Source: Yinghuangia seranimata (GTDB lineage: Bacteria > Actinomycetota > Actinomycetes > Streptomycetales > Streptomycetaceae). Taken from it: DNA of 64,000 nucleotides. The position numbers and the translations under genes were made by a program. The stretch spans positions 1 through 64,000 of the forward strand of contig NZ_JASAOI010000020.1 of assembly GCF_029953285.1 (NCBI RefSeq). The letters run 5' to 3'. The first letter of the stretch is position 1, and the number at the start of each line of letters is the position of its first letter. This document shows, piece by piece, positions 1-6,550 of the stretch. Below the pieces are notes generated by a model that saw only the letters and a list, made by a program, of their open reading frames with translations, was not told the DNA's origin and made no database searches.

Positions 1-377
1 GGCGGGGCGCGCCCCCCGGCCCCGCGGCGCAAGCGGGCTGCGTTGTGTTTTGGGCGCGCCGACCTTGCTCGGCGCGCCCAACCCCCAACCCCGGATGTGG
101 GTTGTGGGAGCGCGACGCCGTGGTGGCGACGCCGCGCAATGCGATTGGGCGCGCCAAACAGACTCCGATGCCGTTCTGTGATTAGTGAGTGGGTTCGAAC
201 GGCGCGCGCGGTCGTGGGCTGCGCTGCGTGACATGGCCGTGGTTGGGCTGGTCGGCTCGGTGGTCGATGGGCGGGGTGCTTGGGCGTGTGTCGACGTTTG
301 GCCGGTGCGTGCGACGGTCGACTCCGTACCCAGCTCACTCCGGTACTGGCGTGAGCACGTTGTCCGGGGGAAACGGC
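1..377. other. Gene-free stretch before tRNA-His terminator
   Basis: I see no convincing coding frame here: the open frames overlap one another, lack ribosome-binding sites and give low-complexity Arg/Ala translations. The notable content is a repeated GGGCGCGCC word (about 5-14, 52-60, 72-80 as its complement, and 147-155), two copies of which form the hairpin listed separately. Confidence 0.5.
50..81. repeat. 13-bp inverted repeat built on GGGCGCGCC
   Basis: Positions 50-62 and 69-81 are perfect reverse complements (ttgggcgcgccga and its complement) around a 6-base loop. Neither side carries a T-run, so it is not a canonical intrinsic terminator. It could end a transcript entering from outside the window or be a protein-binding site. 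Role unknown. Confidence 0.5.
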
Positions 378-416
378 GAAGGCCCCCGGGCGCCTTGCGG
401 CGGCTCGGGGGCCTTC
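378..416 (-). terminator. Terminator downstream of tRNA-His
   Basis: Perfect 11-bp stem: gaaggcccccg at 378-388 pairs with cgggggccttc at 406-416 across a 17-base loop. It lies just beyond the 3' end of the minus-strand tRNA-His, as expected for its terminator. No long T-run follows, which is common in high-GC actinomycetes. Confidence 0.75.
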
Positions 417-423
417 TTGGTGG

Positions 424-496
424 GGTGAGTGACGGGACTCGAACCCGCGACGTCCTGGACCACAACCAGGTGCTCTACCAGCTGAGCTACACCCAC
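424..496 (-). tRNA. tRNA-His (GTG)
   Basis: The minus strand folds as a full cloverleaf. A 7-bp acceptor stem pairs GTGGGTG (496-490) with CACTCAC (431-425). The D arm contains TAGCTCAGCTGGTAGAGC, the anticodon loop is TTGTGGT with anticodon GTG, and the T arm is GGGTTCGAGTCCC. Position 497 would supply the G(-1) typical of tRNA-His. The CCA end is not encoded. In Streptomyces a tRNA-His lies next to orn, matching this order. Confidence 0.97.
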
Positions 497-587
497 CACG
501 CTTCTGCCGATCGTGTTCGCGACCGGAGCAGCGAGAAAGAGTGTACAGGGGATCGAGGGGTGCTCGCTCCCAGGTTGTTTTTGCGGG

Positions 588-1199
588 TCAGGGGGTCGGG
601 ACCTCGGGGGTGGTGAACCGCGCCGAGATCTCTTTGGCGGTGTCGGTGTCGGGGCCGGGCTGCGGGACGAAGATCGCGTCCCGGTAGTACTTGAGCTCGG
701 TGATGCTGTCCTTGATGTCCGCGAGGGCCCGGTGGTTGCCGGTCTTCGGCGGGGACTGGAAGTAGACGCGGGGGTACCAGCGCCTGGCCAGCTCCTTGAT
801 CGAGGAGACGTCCACGATGCGGTAGTGCAGGTACGACTCCAGGTCCGCCATGTCGCGGGCGAGGAAGCCGCGGTCGGTGGCGACGGAGTTGCCGCACAGG
901 GGGGCCTTGCGGCCCTCGGGCACGTGGGCGCGGATGTAGGCGAGGACCTGTGCCTCGGCCTCGGCCAGGGTGATGCCGTCGTCGAGCACGTTGAGCAGGC
1001 CGGACGCCGTGTGCATCTTCCGCACGACGTCGGGCATGCCCACCAGGGCCTCGGCGGGCGGGCGGATCACGACGTCGACACCGTCGCCGAGGATGTTGAG
1101 CTCCGAGTCGGTGACGAGCGCCGCCACCTCGATGAGCGCGTCCTGGGCGAGGTCGAGTCCGGTCATCTCACAGTCGATCCAGACCAAGCGGTCATTCAT
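588..1199 (-). CDS. orn: Oligoribonuclease (Orn)
   Basis: This is a 3'-to-5' exoribonuclease that degrades 2-5 nt RNAs, including pGpG from cyclic-di-GMP turnover, to mononucleotides in the cytoplasm. The 203-residue product has the DEDD architecture: the first acidic pair in [10 protein letters not shown] (residues 8-17), a central [10 protein letters not shown] block, and the C-terminal [11 protein letters not shown] segment with the catalytic His and Asp. Length is slightly above the E. coli enzyme (181) because of a C-terminal tail. It begins at an ATG (ATGAATGACCGC) and lies downstream of adpA on the same strand, an order known in Streptomyces, where orn (ornA) is needed for normal growth and development. 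A 19-bp hairpin separates it from adpA, so its transcription may be partly independent. Identification is very secure. Confidence 0.96.
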   Translation of the reverse strand: MNDRLVWIDCEMTGLDLAQDALIEVAALVTDSELNILGDGVDVVIRPPAEALVGMPDVVRKMHTASGLLNVLDDGITLAEAEAQVLAYIRAHVPEGRKAPLCGNSVATDRGFLARDMADLESYLHYRIVDVSSIKELARRWYPRVYFQSPPKTGNHRALADIKDSITELKYYRDAIFVPQPGPDTDTAKEISARFTTPEVPTP

Positions 1200-1275
1200 A
1201 GCCGATCAGCCTAGGCCCTCCGCCCCACACCTTCCCCCGGAAGGAGGGGAAGGAGGGGAAGGACGCTAGGGCGCG

Positions 1276-1321
1276 GCCGTACCGCCGTACCACCTCTGGT
1301 CGGGTGGTACGGCGGTACGGC
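1276..1321 (-). terminator. 19-bp perfect hairpin between adpA and orn
   Basis: gccgtaccgccgtaccacc at 1276-1294 is perfectly complementary to 1303-1321 across an 8-base loop. It begins 27 bases beyond the adpA stop codon. The arms contain a repeated GTACC word. It is likely an adpA terminator or attenuator/processing element before orn; no T-run follows on the minus strand. Confidence 0.6.
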
Positions 1322-1348
1322 ACGGTCCGCCGTGGTGCGGGGCCCGGC

Positions 1349-2746
1349 TCAGCCCCGCTCCGCCGCCGCCTCCAGCTCGTCGTCCGCCGCGTCCGGGTCG
1401 CGGGTCCGGAACGCGTCCCGGTAGGCCGCCGGCGGGATGCCGAGCTGCTTGCGGAAGTGTCCGCGGAGCGCGACCGGCGAGCGGAAGCCGCAGCGCCGGG
1501 CGATCTCCTCGACCTGGAGCTCGGTGGTCTCCAGCATCCGCTGCGCCTGCAGCACCCGCTGGGTGAGCAGCCACTGCAGCGGCGCACTGCCGGTCAGTGA
1601 GCGGAAGCGCCGGTCGAAGGTGCGTCGGCTCATGTAGGCGCGCGTGGCGAGGACCTCGATGTCGAACTTCTCCGACAGGTTCTCCAGCGCCCACGAGATG
1701 ACCGTGGCGAGCGGGTCGCCGCTGATCTCCTCCGGCAGCGACAGGTCCATGTACGCGGCCTGTCCGCCGACCCGGTGCGCGGGCACGACGAGCCGCCGGG
1801 CGAGCGCGTTGGCGGCGTCCGAGCCGTGGTCGATCCGCACCAGGTGCAGGCACAGGTCGATGCCGGCCGCGGTGCCCGCGCTGGTCAGGACGTCGCCGTC
1901 GTCGACGTACAGCTCGCGCGGGTCGACGCGCACCTTCGGGAACGACTTGGCGAGCGCGGGCGCGTACATCCAGTGCGTGGTGGCCGGCCGGTCGTCGAGC
2001 AGGCCGGCCGCGGCGAGGACGAACGCGCCGCCGCACAGGCCGACCACGCGGGCGCCTTCGCGGTGCGCGCGCCGCAGCGCGTCGACGACGGGCGCGGGCG
2101 GGGTGCGGGACGGCGAGTGCCAGGCCGGCACGATCACGGTGCCGGCGCGGTGCAGCCCGTCGAGCCCGTGCGGCGCGATGAGCTCGACGCCGCCGGTGGT
2201 CCGCAGCGGCCCGGGTTCGGCCGCGCATACCAGTAATCGGTAGTTGGGGACCCCGGCGTCCCGCCGGTCGACGCCGAAGACCGAGATCGGGATCGAGCTC
2301 TCGAGGATCGGCGAGTTGGAGAAGAGCAGCACCGCGATGGTCTCGGCGCGGCGTCGGCCGATGAGCCCCGCGGGCCACTCGGCGTAGGTGCCGGGATCGG
2401 CGGCGTCGCGCACCGCCGGGTCGGCGTCCTCGGAGTCGTCGGCGTCGCCGTCGTACGGGTTCTGGACGGAGTACGCGGTGCGCCCCGGTGTCTCGTCGTC
2501 CTCGGGTCTGTCCCCGTGGTCGTGCTCGTCCCCGCTCCGGTACGCCTCCGGCTCGACCGCGGTCCCCAGTTCGCCGCGCGGCCCGGGTACCGGCACCTGG
2601 GCCCGGCCGGTCCGCGCCGCGGGTATGGACACCTCGGTTTCGGGCTCGGGAGAGGCCGCCACCTGCTCCGCGTCGCCCTTCTGCGTGGCCGCCGCCGTAC
2701 CCACCCGGACACGTCGATCCGCTTGCCGATCGTCGGTCCTGCTCAT
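1349..2746 (-). CDS. adpA: AdpA, AraC-family developmental master regulator
   Basis: AdpA-type transcription factor controlling morphological differentiation and secondary metabolism in Streptomyces. After a disordered acidic N-terminal region (about residues 1-130) comes a DJ-1/PfpI-like domain (about 136-290: AVLLFSNSPILESSIPISVF, VVGLCGGAFVLAAAGLL). The C-terminal AraC/XylS double HTH (about 350-445: YMSRRTFDRRFRSLTG, CGFRSPVALRGHFRKQLG) is almost identical to known AdpA. At 465 residues it is longer than the usual roughly 400: typical AdpA has a short N-terminus and a long C-terminal tail, here reversed. Codon 171 (2236-2234) is a TTA leucine codon, so translation should need bldA tRNA; the classical adpA TTA is usually reported between the two domains, but this one is inside the DJ-1 domain. 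The ATG at 2746 has GGAG close upstream; a later start near residue 120 cannot be excluded. Confidence 0.95.
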   Translation of the reverse strand: MSRTDDRQADRRVRVGTAAATQKGDAEQVAASPEPETEVSIPAARTGRAQVPVPGPRGELGTAVEPEAYRSGDEHDHGDRPEDDETPGRTAYSVQNPYDGDADDSEDADPAVRDAADPGTYAEWPAGLIGRRRAETIAVLLFSNSPILESSIPISVFGVDRRDAGVPNYRLLVCAAEPGPLRTTGGVELIAPHGLDGLHRAGTVIVPAWHSPSRTPPAPVVDALRRAHREGARVVGLCGGAFVLAAAGLLDDRPATTHWMYAPALAKSFPKVRVDPRELYVDDGDVLTSAGTAAGIDLCLHLVRIDHGSDAANALARRLVVPAHRVGGQAAYMDLSLPEEISGDPLATVISWALENLSEKFDIEVLATRAYMSRRTFDRRFRSLTGSAPLQWLLTQRVLQAQRMLETTELQVEEIARRCGFRSPVALRGHFRKQLGIPPAAYRDAFRTRDPDAADDELEAAAERG

Positions 2747-2935
2747 GGCTCCGATCGCCCCCTTCAGCCCTCCGCGGCCCCCACCGGCCGAGGACCGGGG
2801 GAGCGGGAGGGGTCGTTGATGGCGAGTCTCAGTAGTTCACACACGCCACTCAAGTCACCCAAGATCGGAACTTACTCTTTCTGGGCTTGTCTATGCATGG
2901 TGTTCTCCACGTGACGTTATGTAGATATGCCTGTT

Positions 2936-2951
2936 TGTGATGGCGGTCACA
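2936..2951. promoter_or_regulatory. Crp-type palindrome upstream of adpA
   Basis: The sequence TGTGA-TGGCGG-TCACA is a perfect TGTGA-N6-TCACA palindrome and also fits the Streptomyces Crp motif GTG-N6-GNCAC as I recall it. It lies about 190 bp upstream of the adpA start, in the 268-bp gap before the next gene. Binding by Crp is inferred, not shown. Confidence 0.55.
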
Positions 2952-3014
2952 CCCACCGTCTGAACTCTTCGCCGAGGAATGCCCGGTTTGAGGGGTGAAT
3001 TTCGTGAATGAAAG

Positions 3015-3245
3015 TTATGCCGAGTTACGTGCGGTGTGATGGGAATTTCGAATGATCACCAGCAACGCGACGGCGCCCGCGGCGAGCAGCCCGGCCGCGA
3101 CGCCCGCCGCGGCGGCGGGGCCGGCTCCGGTGGCGAGCATGGCGACCGCGGCGCAGCCCGTCGCGACGGCGTACCAGAGGCCCGCTTCGGCCAGGTCGGC
3201 CCGGGCGTCGGTCACGGGCGTCGAAGGGAGACGGGTGGGCGGCAC
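3015..3245 (-). CDS. Small two-helix membrane protein
   Basis: A 76-residue protein with no family I recognise. It has two hydrophobic stretches (about residues 21-43, LWYAVATGCAAVAMLATGAG, and 46-67, GVAAGLLAAGAVALLVII) and a short basic/polar tail (RNSHHTARNSA), so it is probably an integral membrane protein. I chose GTG at 3245 because AGGAG lies 8 bases upstream; the frame stays open further upstream but loses membrane-protein character. It sits upstream of adpA on the same strand, with the adpA control region between, and is divergent from the universal stress protein gene. GC-rich third positions support coding. Function unknown. Confidence 0.6.
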   Translation of the reverse strand: MPPTRLPSTPVTDARADLAEAGLWYAVATGCAAVAMLATGAGPAAAAGVAAGLLAAGAVALLVIIRNSHHTARNSA

Positions 3246-3628
3246 GGCGGGGTCTCCTAGCGGGCTCCTCAAGGGCGGGCCGGACCCCGCCGACCCGGGG
3301 TCGGCGTCACACGTGCGCGGGATCGCCGCCCCGGCCGGCGCGGCCGCCCGGACACGCGGTGTCGCCCTGTGCAACGCGGAGGCCGGGTGCGGGGTAACGG
3401 GCGCTCCCCCTGGCGTACCGGAACGTCCTCCGCCGATGACTTCACCCGGACGGCCGCTTGGGGGCGCTCAGGGGCTCCCGTCGGCACGCGAGGGCGGATA
3501 TCGTGCGTCCTCGACCACCGCACGGCCTGTCCGATTCCGACCGCGAGACGTAATCTGTACCCATAGGCTCTTAATTGATCCTGAGGGGCCCTGCGGCGTC
3601 CCTCCTCAGCAAAGACGCCCCGATTGCC
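3246..3628. other. Divergent intergenic region
   Basis: This 383-bp gap separates the minus-strand small membrane gene from the plus-strand stress-protein gene, so it must hold divergent promoters. The AT-richer segment at about 3550-3580 (gtaatctgtacccataggct, then ttaattgatc) is the best candidate for the plus-strand promoter. No other gene is apparent. Confidence 0.4.
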
Positions 3629-4126
3629 ATGGCTGCTTTCGACTTCAGTGACCTTCCGGACGGCACCCCGTTGCTCCGTCCCGACGCCAAGCGCCCCCGT
3701 GACCCCGCCTTCCAGCACCCCGTCGTCGTCGGCTTCGACGGCTCCGGCGCGAGCGAACGCGCGCTCGCGTACGCGGCCGGCATGGCCCGGCGGCTCGGCG
3801 GAGGGCTGGTCATCGTGCATGTCGCGAACCGCATTCCGGCGACGGTGTGGGCGGGCTGCGAACCGCCGGTCTTCATCGACGTGCCCGACAACCGCTCCGA
3901 GGCGCTCGGCCTCGAACTCGCGTGCGCGGACCACCTGAGCGACGTCCCGTGGATCCTGGTGGAGCGCGGCGGCGACATCTGCCACGAGATCGAGGACGTG
4001 GCCAAGGAGTTCGCGGCGGACGCCATCGTGGTCGGCGGCTCCTCCGGGTTCGTCAGCCGGTTGTTCGGCTCGGTGGCGTGCCGGCTCGTGAAGCACGCCA
4101 AACGCCCCGTCGTCGTCATCCCCTGA
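3629..4126 (+). CDS. Universal stress protein (UspA-like)
   Basis: A single-domain Usp fold protein of 165 residues. The first strand and following loop read HPVVVGFDGSGASERALAYA, the second VIVHVANR, and the C-terminal nucleotide-loop region is VVGGSSGFVSRLFGSVACRLVKHAKRPVVVIP-like (given in parts: VVGGSSGFVSRLFGS, then RPVVVIP). In ATP-binding Usps the loop is G-xx-G-9x-G-S/T; here only six residues separate the second Gly from the final GS, so nucleotide binding is uncertain. The ATG at 3629 starts MAAFDFSDLPDG, a natural N-terminus; a TTG at 3575 is an in-frame alternative. It stands alone, with no obvious partner. Such proteins usually respond to stress or nutrient state; the specific role here is unknown. 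Confidence 0.85.
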   Translation: MAAFDFSDLPDGTPLLRPDAKRPRDPAFQHPVVVGFDGSGASERALAYAAGMARRLGGGLVIVHVANRIPATVWAGCEPPVFIDVPDNRSEALGLELACADHLSDVPWILVERGGDICHEIEDVAKEFAADAIVVGGSSGFVSRLFGSVACRLVKHAKRPVVVIP

Positions 4127-4369
4127 CGCCCGGATTTCCCTGTTACCGCAGGTAATTCGGTACGTGCGCGAAGCCCCGACCGTTTTGTTGCCGTGCGATC
4201 CACGCCACCCCGGCGGTCACCCCGGCGCATGTTGCCTGCCCCTGACATGGGGAAGTGTCGCGCTTTGCCCGAATTATCGGGCAATCTTGCCCCCGGCTCG
4301 TGATCGAGGTTCGCGCCGACCTGCATTACTTTGCTGCCAGCCACGAAAACTGCGCAGTGCTGTGGTCAC

Positions 4370-5620
4370 GTGACAGAACAGAGATCGCGAGGCACGAGGT
4401 TGGCGGACTACCGAATCGAGGACCTCGCCCGCGAGGGCGGTACGACCGTGCGGAACGTGCGCGCGTACCAGGACCGCGGGCTGCTGCCCCGGCCGCGACG
4501 TGCGGGCCGGGTGTCGCTGTACGACGGCAGCCATCTGGCGCGCCTGCGCCTGATCGGCCAGCTGCTTGAGCGCGGCTACAGCCTGGTCAGCATCAAGGAG
4601 CTCCTCGACGCGTGGGACAACGGGCGCAGTCTCGGCGGCGTCCTCGGCCTGGTCGCCGAGGTGACCGGCCCGTGGAGCGACGAGGAGCCGGGCCGGATGA
4701 CGCGCGGCGAGCTGACCGCGATGTTCGGCGGCCTGTCCGATCCGGTGGTCATCGCGGGCGCGGTGCAGTTCGGCCTGCTGGAGCCCGAGGACGACACGCT
4801 GACGGTGTTCCGGGTGCCCAGTCCCCGCGAACTGGCGGTGTGCGCCGAGCTGCACGCGGCCGGCGTCCCCGTGCACGCGGTGCTCGACCACCTGCGCGCG
4901 CTGCGCGCGGACATGGAGCGGGTCGCCGGGCTGTTCATGAAGCTCACCGAGACCTACCTGTGGCAGAACTACCTCAAGGACTCCTCGCTCGACGAGGCGC
5001 CCGAGATGGCGGAGCTGATCCGCCGGCTGCGTCCGCTCGCGCAGCGCGCCGTGGACAGTGAACTGGCCCGGGCCATGCGCCGCCTGGCGACCCGTCAGTT
5101 GGGCGAGACGCTCGGCAGGGTGCTGGAGGCGGAGAACGCCGCCGAGTCGCCGGTGCCCGACGAGCCCGCGGCGCCTGCCATGGAGCGCTACCCGTTCATG
5201 TCGGACGAGTGGATAGCCGCGGTCTCCAGACTCAGCAGACTCATCACGCCCGACCCCGAGAAGCGCACCCCGCACCCGGCGGTCGTCGACATCGTGGTGA
5301 GCGACGTACCGGGCCGCGACGACCCGGCCGAGCTGCACATGGACGTCTTCCACGGGCGCGTCCTGGTGCGCCCCGGCCTGCTGCCGGGCCCGGACCTGAT
5401 GATCCACATGGACTACCCGACGGCGCGCAGCCTGCTCCTGGAGAACGACCGCTCGCTGCCCCGCGAGGCGCTCATCGACGGCCGCATGACGGCGCGCGGC
5501 GACCTGTTCGCCCTGACCACCTTCCGCGAGGCCATCGCCAGCCTGTCCGGATGGGACCTCGCGGGCGTGCTGACCGAGCTGACGGCGGCCGAGGACGCGG
5601 ACCCGGCGCAGGCCCAGTAG
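4370..5620 (+). CDS. MerR-family transcriptional regulator with long C-terminal region
   Basis: The N-terminal MerR winged helix is clear: YRIEDLAREGGTTVRNVRAY, then QDRGLLPRPRRAGRVSLYD, then HLARLRLIGQLLERGYSLVS. The remainder, about 330 residues, has no obvious ligand-binding signature such as metal-binding cysteines, and is far longer than in classical MerR proteins (about 130-280 total). A middle helical segment (residues about 110-260) may form the coiled-coil/sensor part. I chose GTG at 4370 (VTEQRSRGTRLADYR); there is no strong Shine-Dalgarno, and a TTG at the LADYR segment is possible. It is a lone gene, convergent with the following TetR gene. Its targets are unknown; family assignment is secure. 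Confidence 0.85.
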   Translation: MTEQRSRGTRLADYRIEDLAREGGTTVRNVRAYQDRGLLPRPRRAGRVSLYDGSHLARLRLIGQLLERGYSLVSIKELLDAWDNGRSLGGVLGLVAEVTGPWSDEEPGRMTRGELTAMFGGLSDPVVIAGAVQFGLLEPEDDTLTVFRVPSPRELAVCAELHAAGVPVHAVLDHLRALRADMERVAGLFMKLTETYLWQNYLKDSSLDEAPEMAELIRRLRPLAQRAVDSELARAMRRLATRQLGETLGRVLEAENAAESPVPDEPAAPAMERYPFMSDEWIAAVSRLSRLITPDPEKRTPHPAVVDIVVSDVPGRDDPAELHMDVFHGRVLVRPGLLPGPDLMIHMDYPTARSLLLENDRSLPREALIDGRMTARGDLFALTTFREAIASLSGWDLAGVLTELTAAEDADPAQAQ

Positions 5621-5675
5621 GGCCGTCCGCCACCGGCCGCCGTTCGCCGAACTCGGCGAGGGGGGCCGGACCCGG

Positions 5676-6347
5676 TCAGGCCCGGATCCGCTCCACCAGC
5701 GCCTCGACGTACTCGGTGAACACCGCGACCATGTCGACGCGCTCGGGGTCGAGCAGCCACTGCAGCTGCAGTCCGTCCATCATCGCCAGCACCTGGCGGG
5801 TGACGGCCTCGGGATCGACGTCCGCGCGCAGCTCGCCGGACTCGACGCCGTGCCGCAGCGCGGTCGAGATCGACGTGACGAGCGTCGCATAGCGCTGCCG
5901 CGCCCACGCGTGCGCCGGATGGTCGGTGGTGACGGCCTCGCCGGTGAGCACGGTGAACAGCTGGACGATGCCCGGCTGCCGCGCGTTGTGCTCCACGAGC
6001 GCGACGAGCGCGCGCAGCATCGGGTCGGCGCCGTCGGGGATGGCCGCGACGTCGAGGCGTTCGGCGTCCATCTCGTCGCGCAGGTCGAGTACGGCGGTGA
6101 GCAGGTCCTGCTTGCTGCGGAAGTGGTGCAGCAGCCCGGCCTGGGTGAGCTCGGCGCGCTCGGCGATGCGGGCGAGCGAGGTGCCCCGGTAGCCGTTCTC
6201 GCCGAACTCCTGCAGCGCGATGTTGAGGATGCGCGCGCGGCGGGCGTCGCCGGTCGCGTAGCCCTGGCGCCTGCCGCGCCCGGCCGGCGCGCTGCCGCGC
6301 TCACCGGTCCGCGTGGCGGCGGATGCCGTCGTCCCTGATGCGTCCAT
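5676..6347 (-). CDS. TetR-family transcriptional regulator
   Basis: A one-component repressor of about 223 residues. The N-terminal HTH is typical (RRARILNIALQEFGENGYRG, then SLARIAERAELTQAGLLHHF, RSKQDLL). The C-terminal ligand/dimer domain is helical (MLRALVALVEHNARQPGIVQ ... VTRQVLAMMDGLQLQWLLDP). It is divergent from the GH3 beta-glucosidase with a 200-bp intergenic space containing short dyads, so it most likely controls that gene and itself, perhaps in response to a glucoside or its breakdown product (inference). The start is uncertain: ATG at 6347 has GGGAGG almost abutting it, and another ATG lies 9 bases upstream. Family assignment is secure; the effector is unknown. Confidence 0.88.
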   Translation of the reverse strand: MDASGTTASAATRTGERGSAPAGRGRRQGYATGDARRARILNIALQEFGENGYRGTSLARIAERAELTQAGLLHHFRSKQDLLTAVLDLRDEMDAERLDVAAIPDGADPMLRALVALVEHNARQPGIVQLFTVLTGEAVTTDHPAHAWARQRYATLVTSISTALRHGVESGELRADVDPEAVTRQVLAMMDGLQLQWLLDPERVDMVAVFTEYVEALVERIRA

Positions 6348-6403
6348 GCCTCCCATCCTGCCGTGCGCCGCTCGCGGCGCGTCAGGGGGAAGGTCACGTG
6401 CAG

Positions 6404-6444
6404 ATAACAAAGCTACCGTGTTATAGGTTTTTACGGTTACCGTG
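6404..6444. promoter_or_regulatory. Operator-like dyads between TetR and GH3 genes
   Basis: An AT-rich island in GC-rich DNA holds ATAAC (6404-6408) paired with GTTAT (6420-6424), and the dyad ACGGT-T-ACCGT (6433-6443). The word TACCGTG recurs at 6414 and 6438. The position between divergent genes suits promoters and binding sites for the TetR protein at 5676-6347; which word is the operator is unknown. Confidence 0.4.
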
Positions 6445-6550
6445 CCGTGGAACCTGGTGAAGCGGACCGTGCGGCCCGCGGTCGCGGCGGCAGGACCGTG
6501 CCCCAGGAAACGACCCAAGCAGCGACCCAGAAAGCGACGGTAGGGCGGCC

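Noticed and set aside
185-616. Plus-strand open frame of 143 codons overlapping tRNA-His
   Set aside because: It runs through the tRNA gene and its terminator on the opposite strand, has no ribosome-binding site, and its translation is low-complexity.
1266-2378. Long minus-strand frame inside adpA
   Set aside because: Out-of-frame shadow of adpA: the Arg/Ala/Pro-rich translation is typical of the wrong frame in high-GC DNA, whereas the adpA frame gives intact DJ-1 and AraC domains.
2941-2950. TGGCGGTCAC tested as an AdpA autoregulatory site
   Set aside because: The AdpA consensus TGGCSNGWWY needs G then W at positions 7 and 8; here they are T and C. The Crp-type palindrome explains the sequence better.
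4274-5407. Minus-strand frame of 377 codons opposite the MerR gene
   Set aside because: Antisense shadow of the MerR gene; low-complexity and no start signal, while the sense frame has a clear HTH domain.
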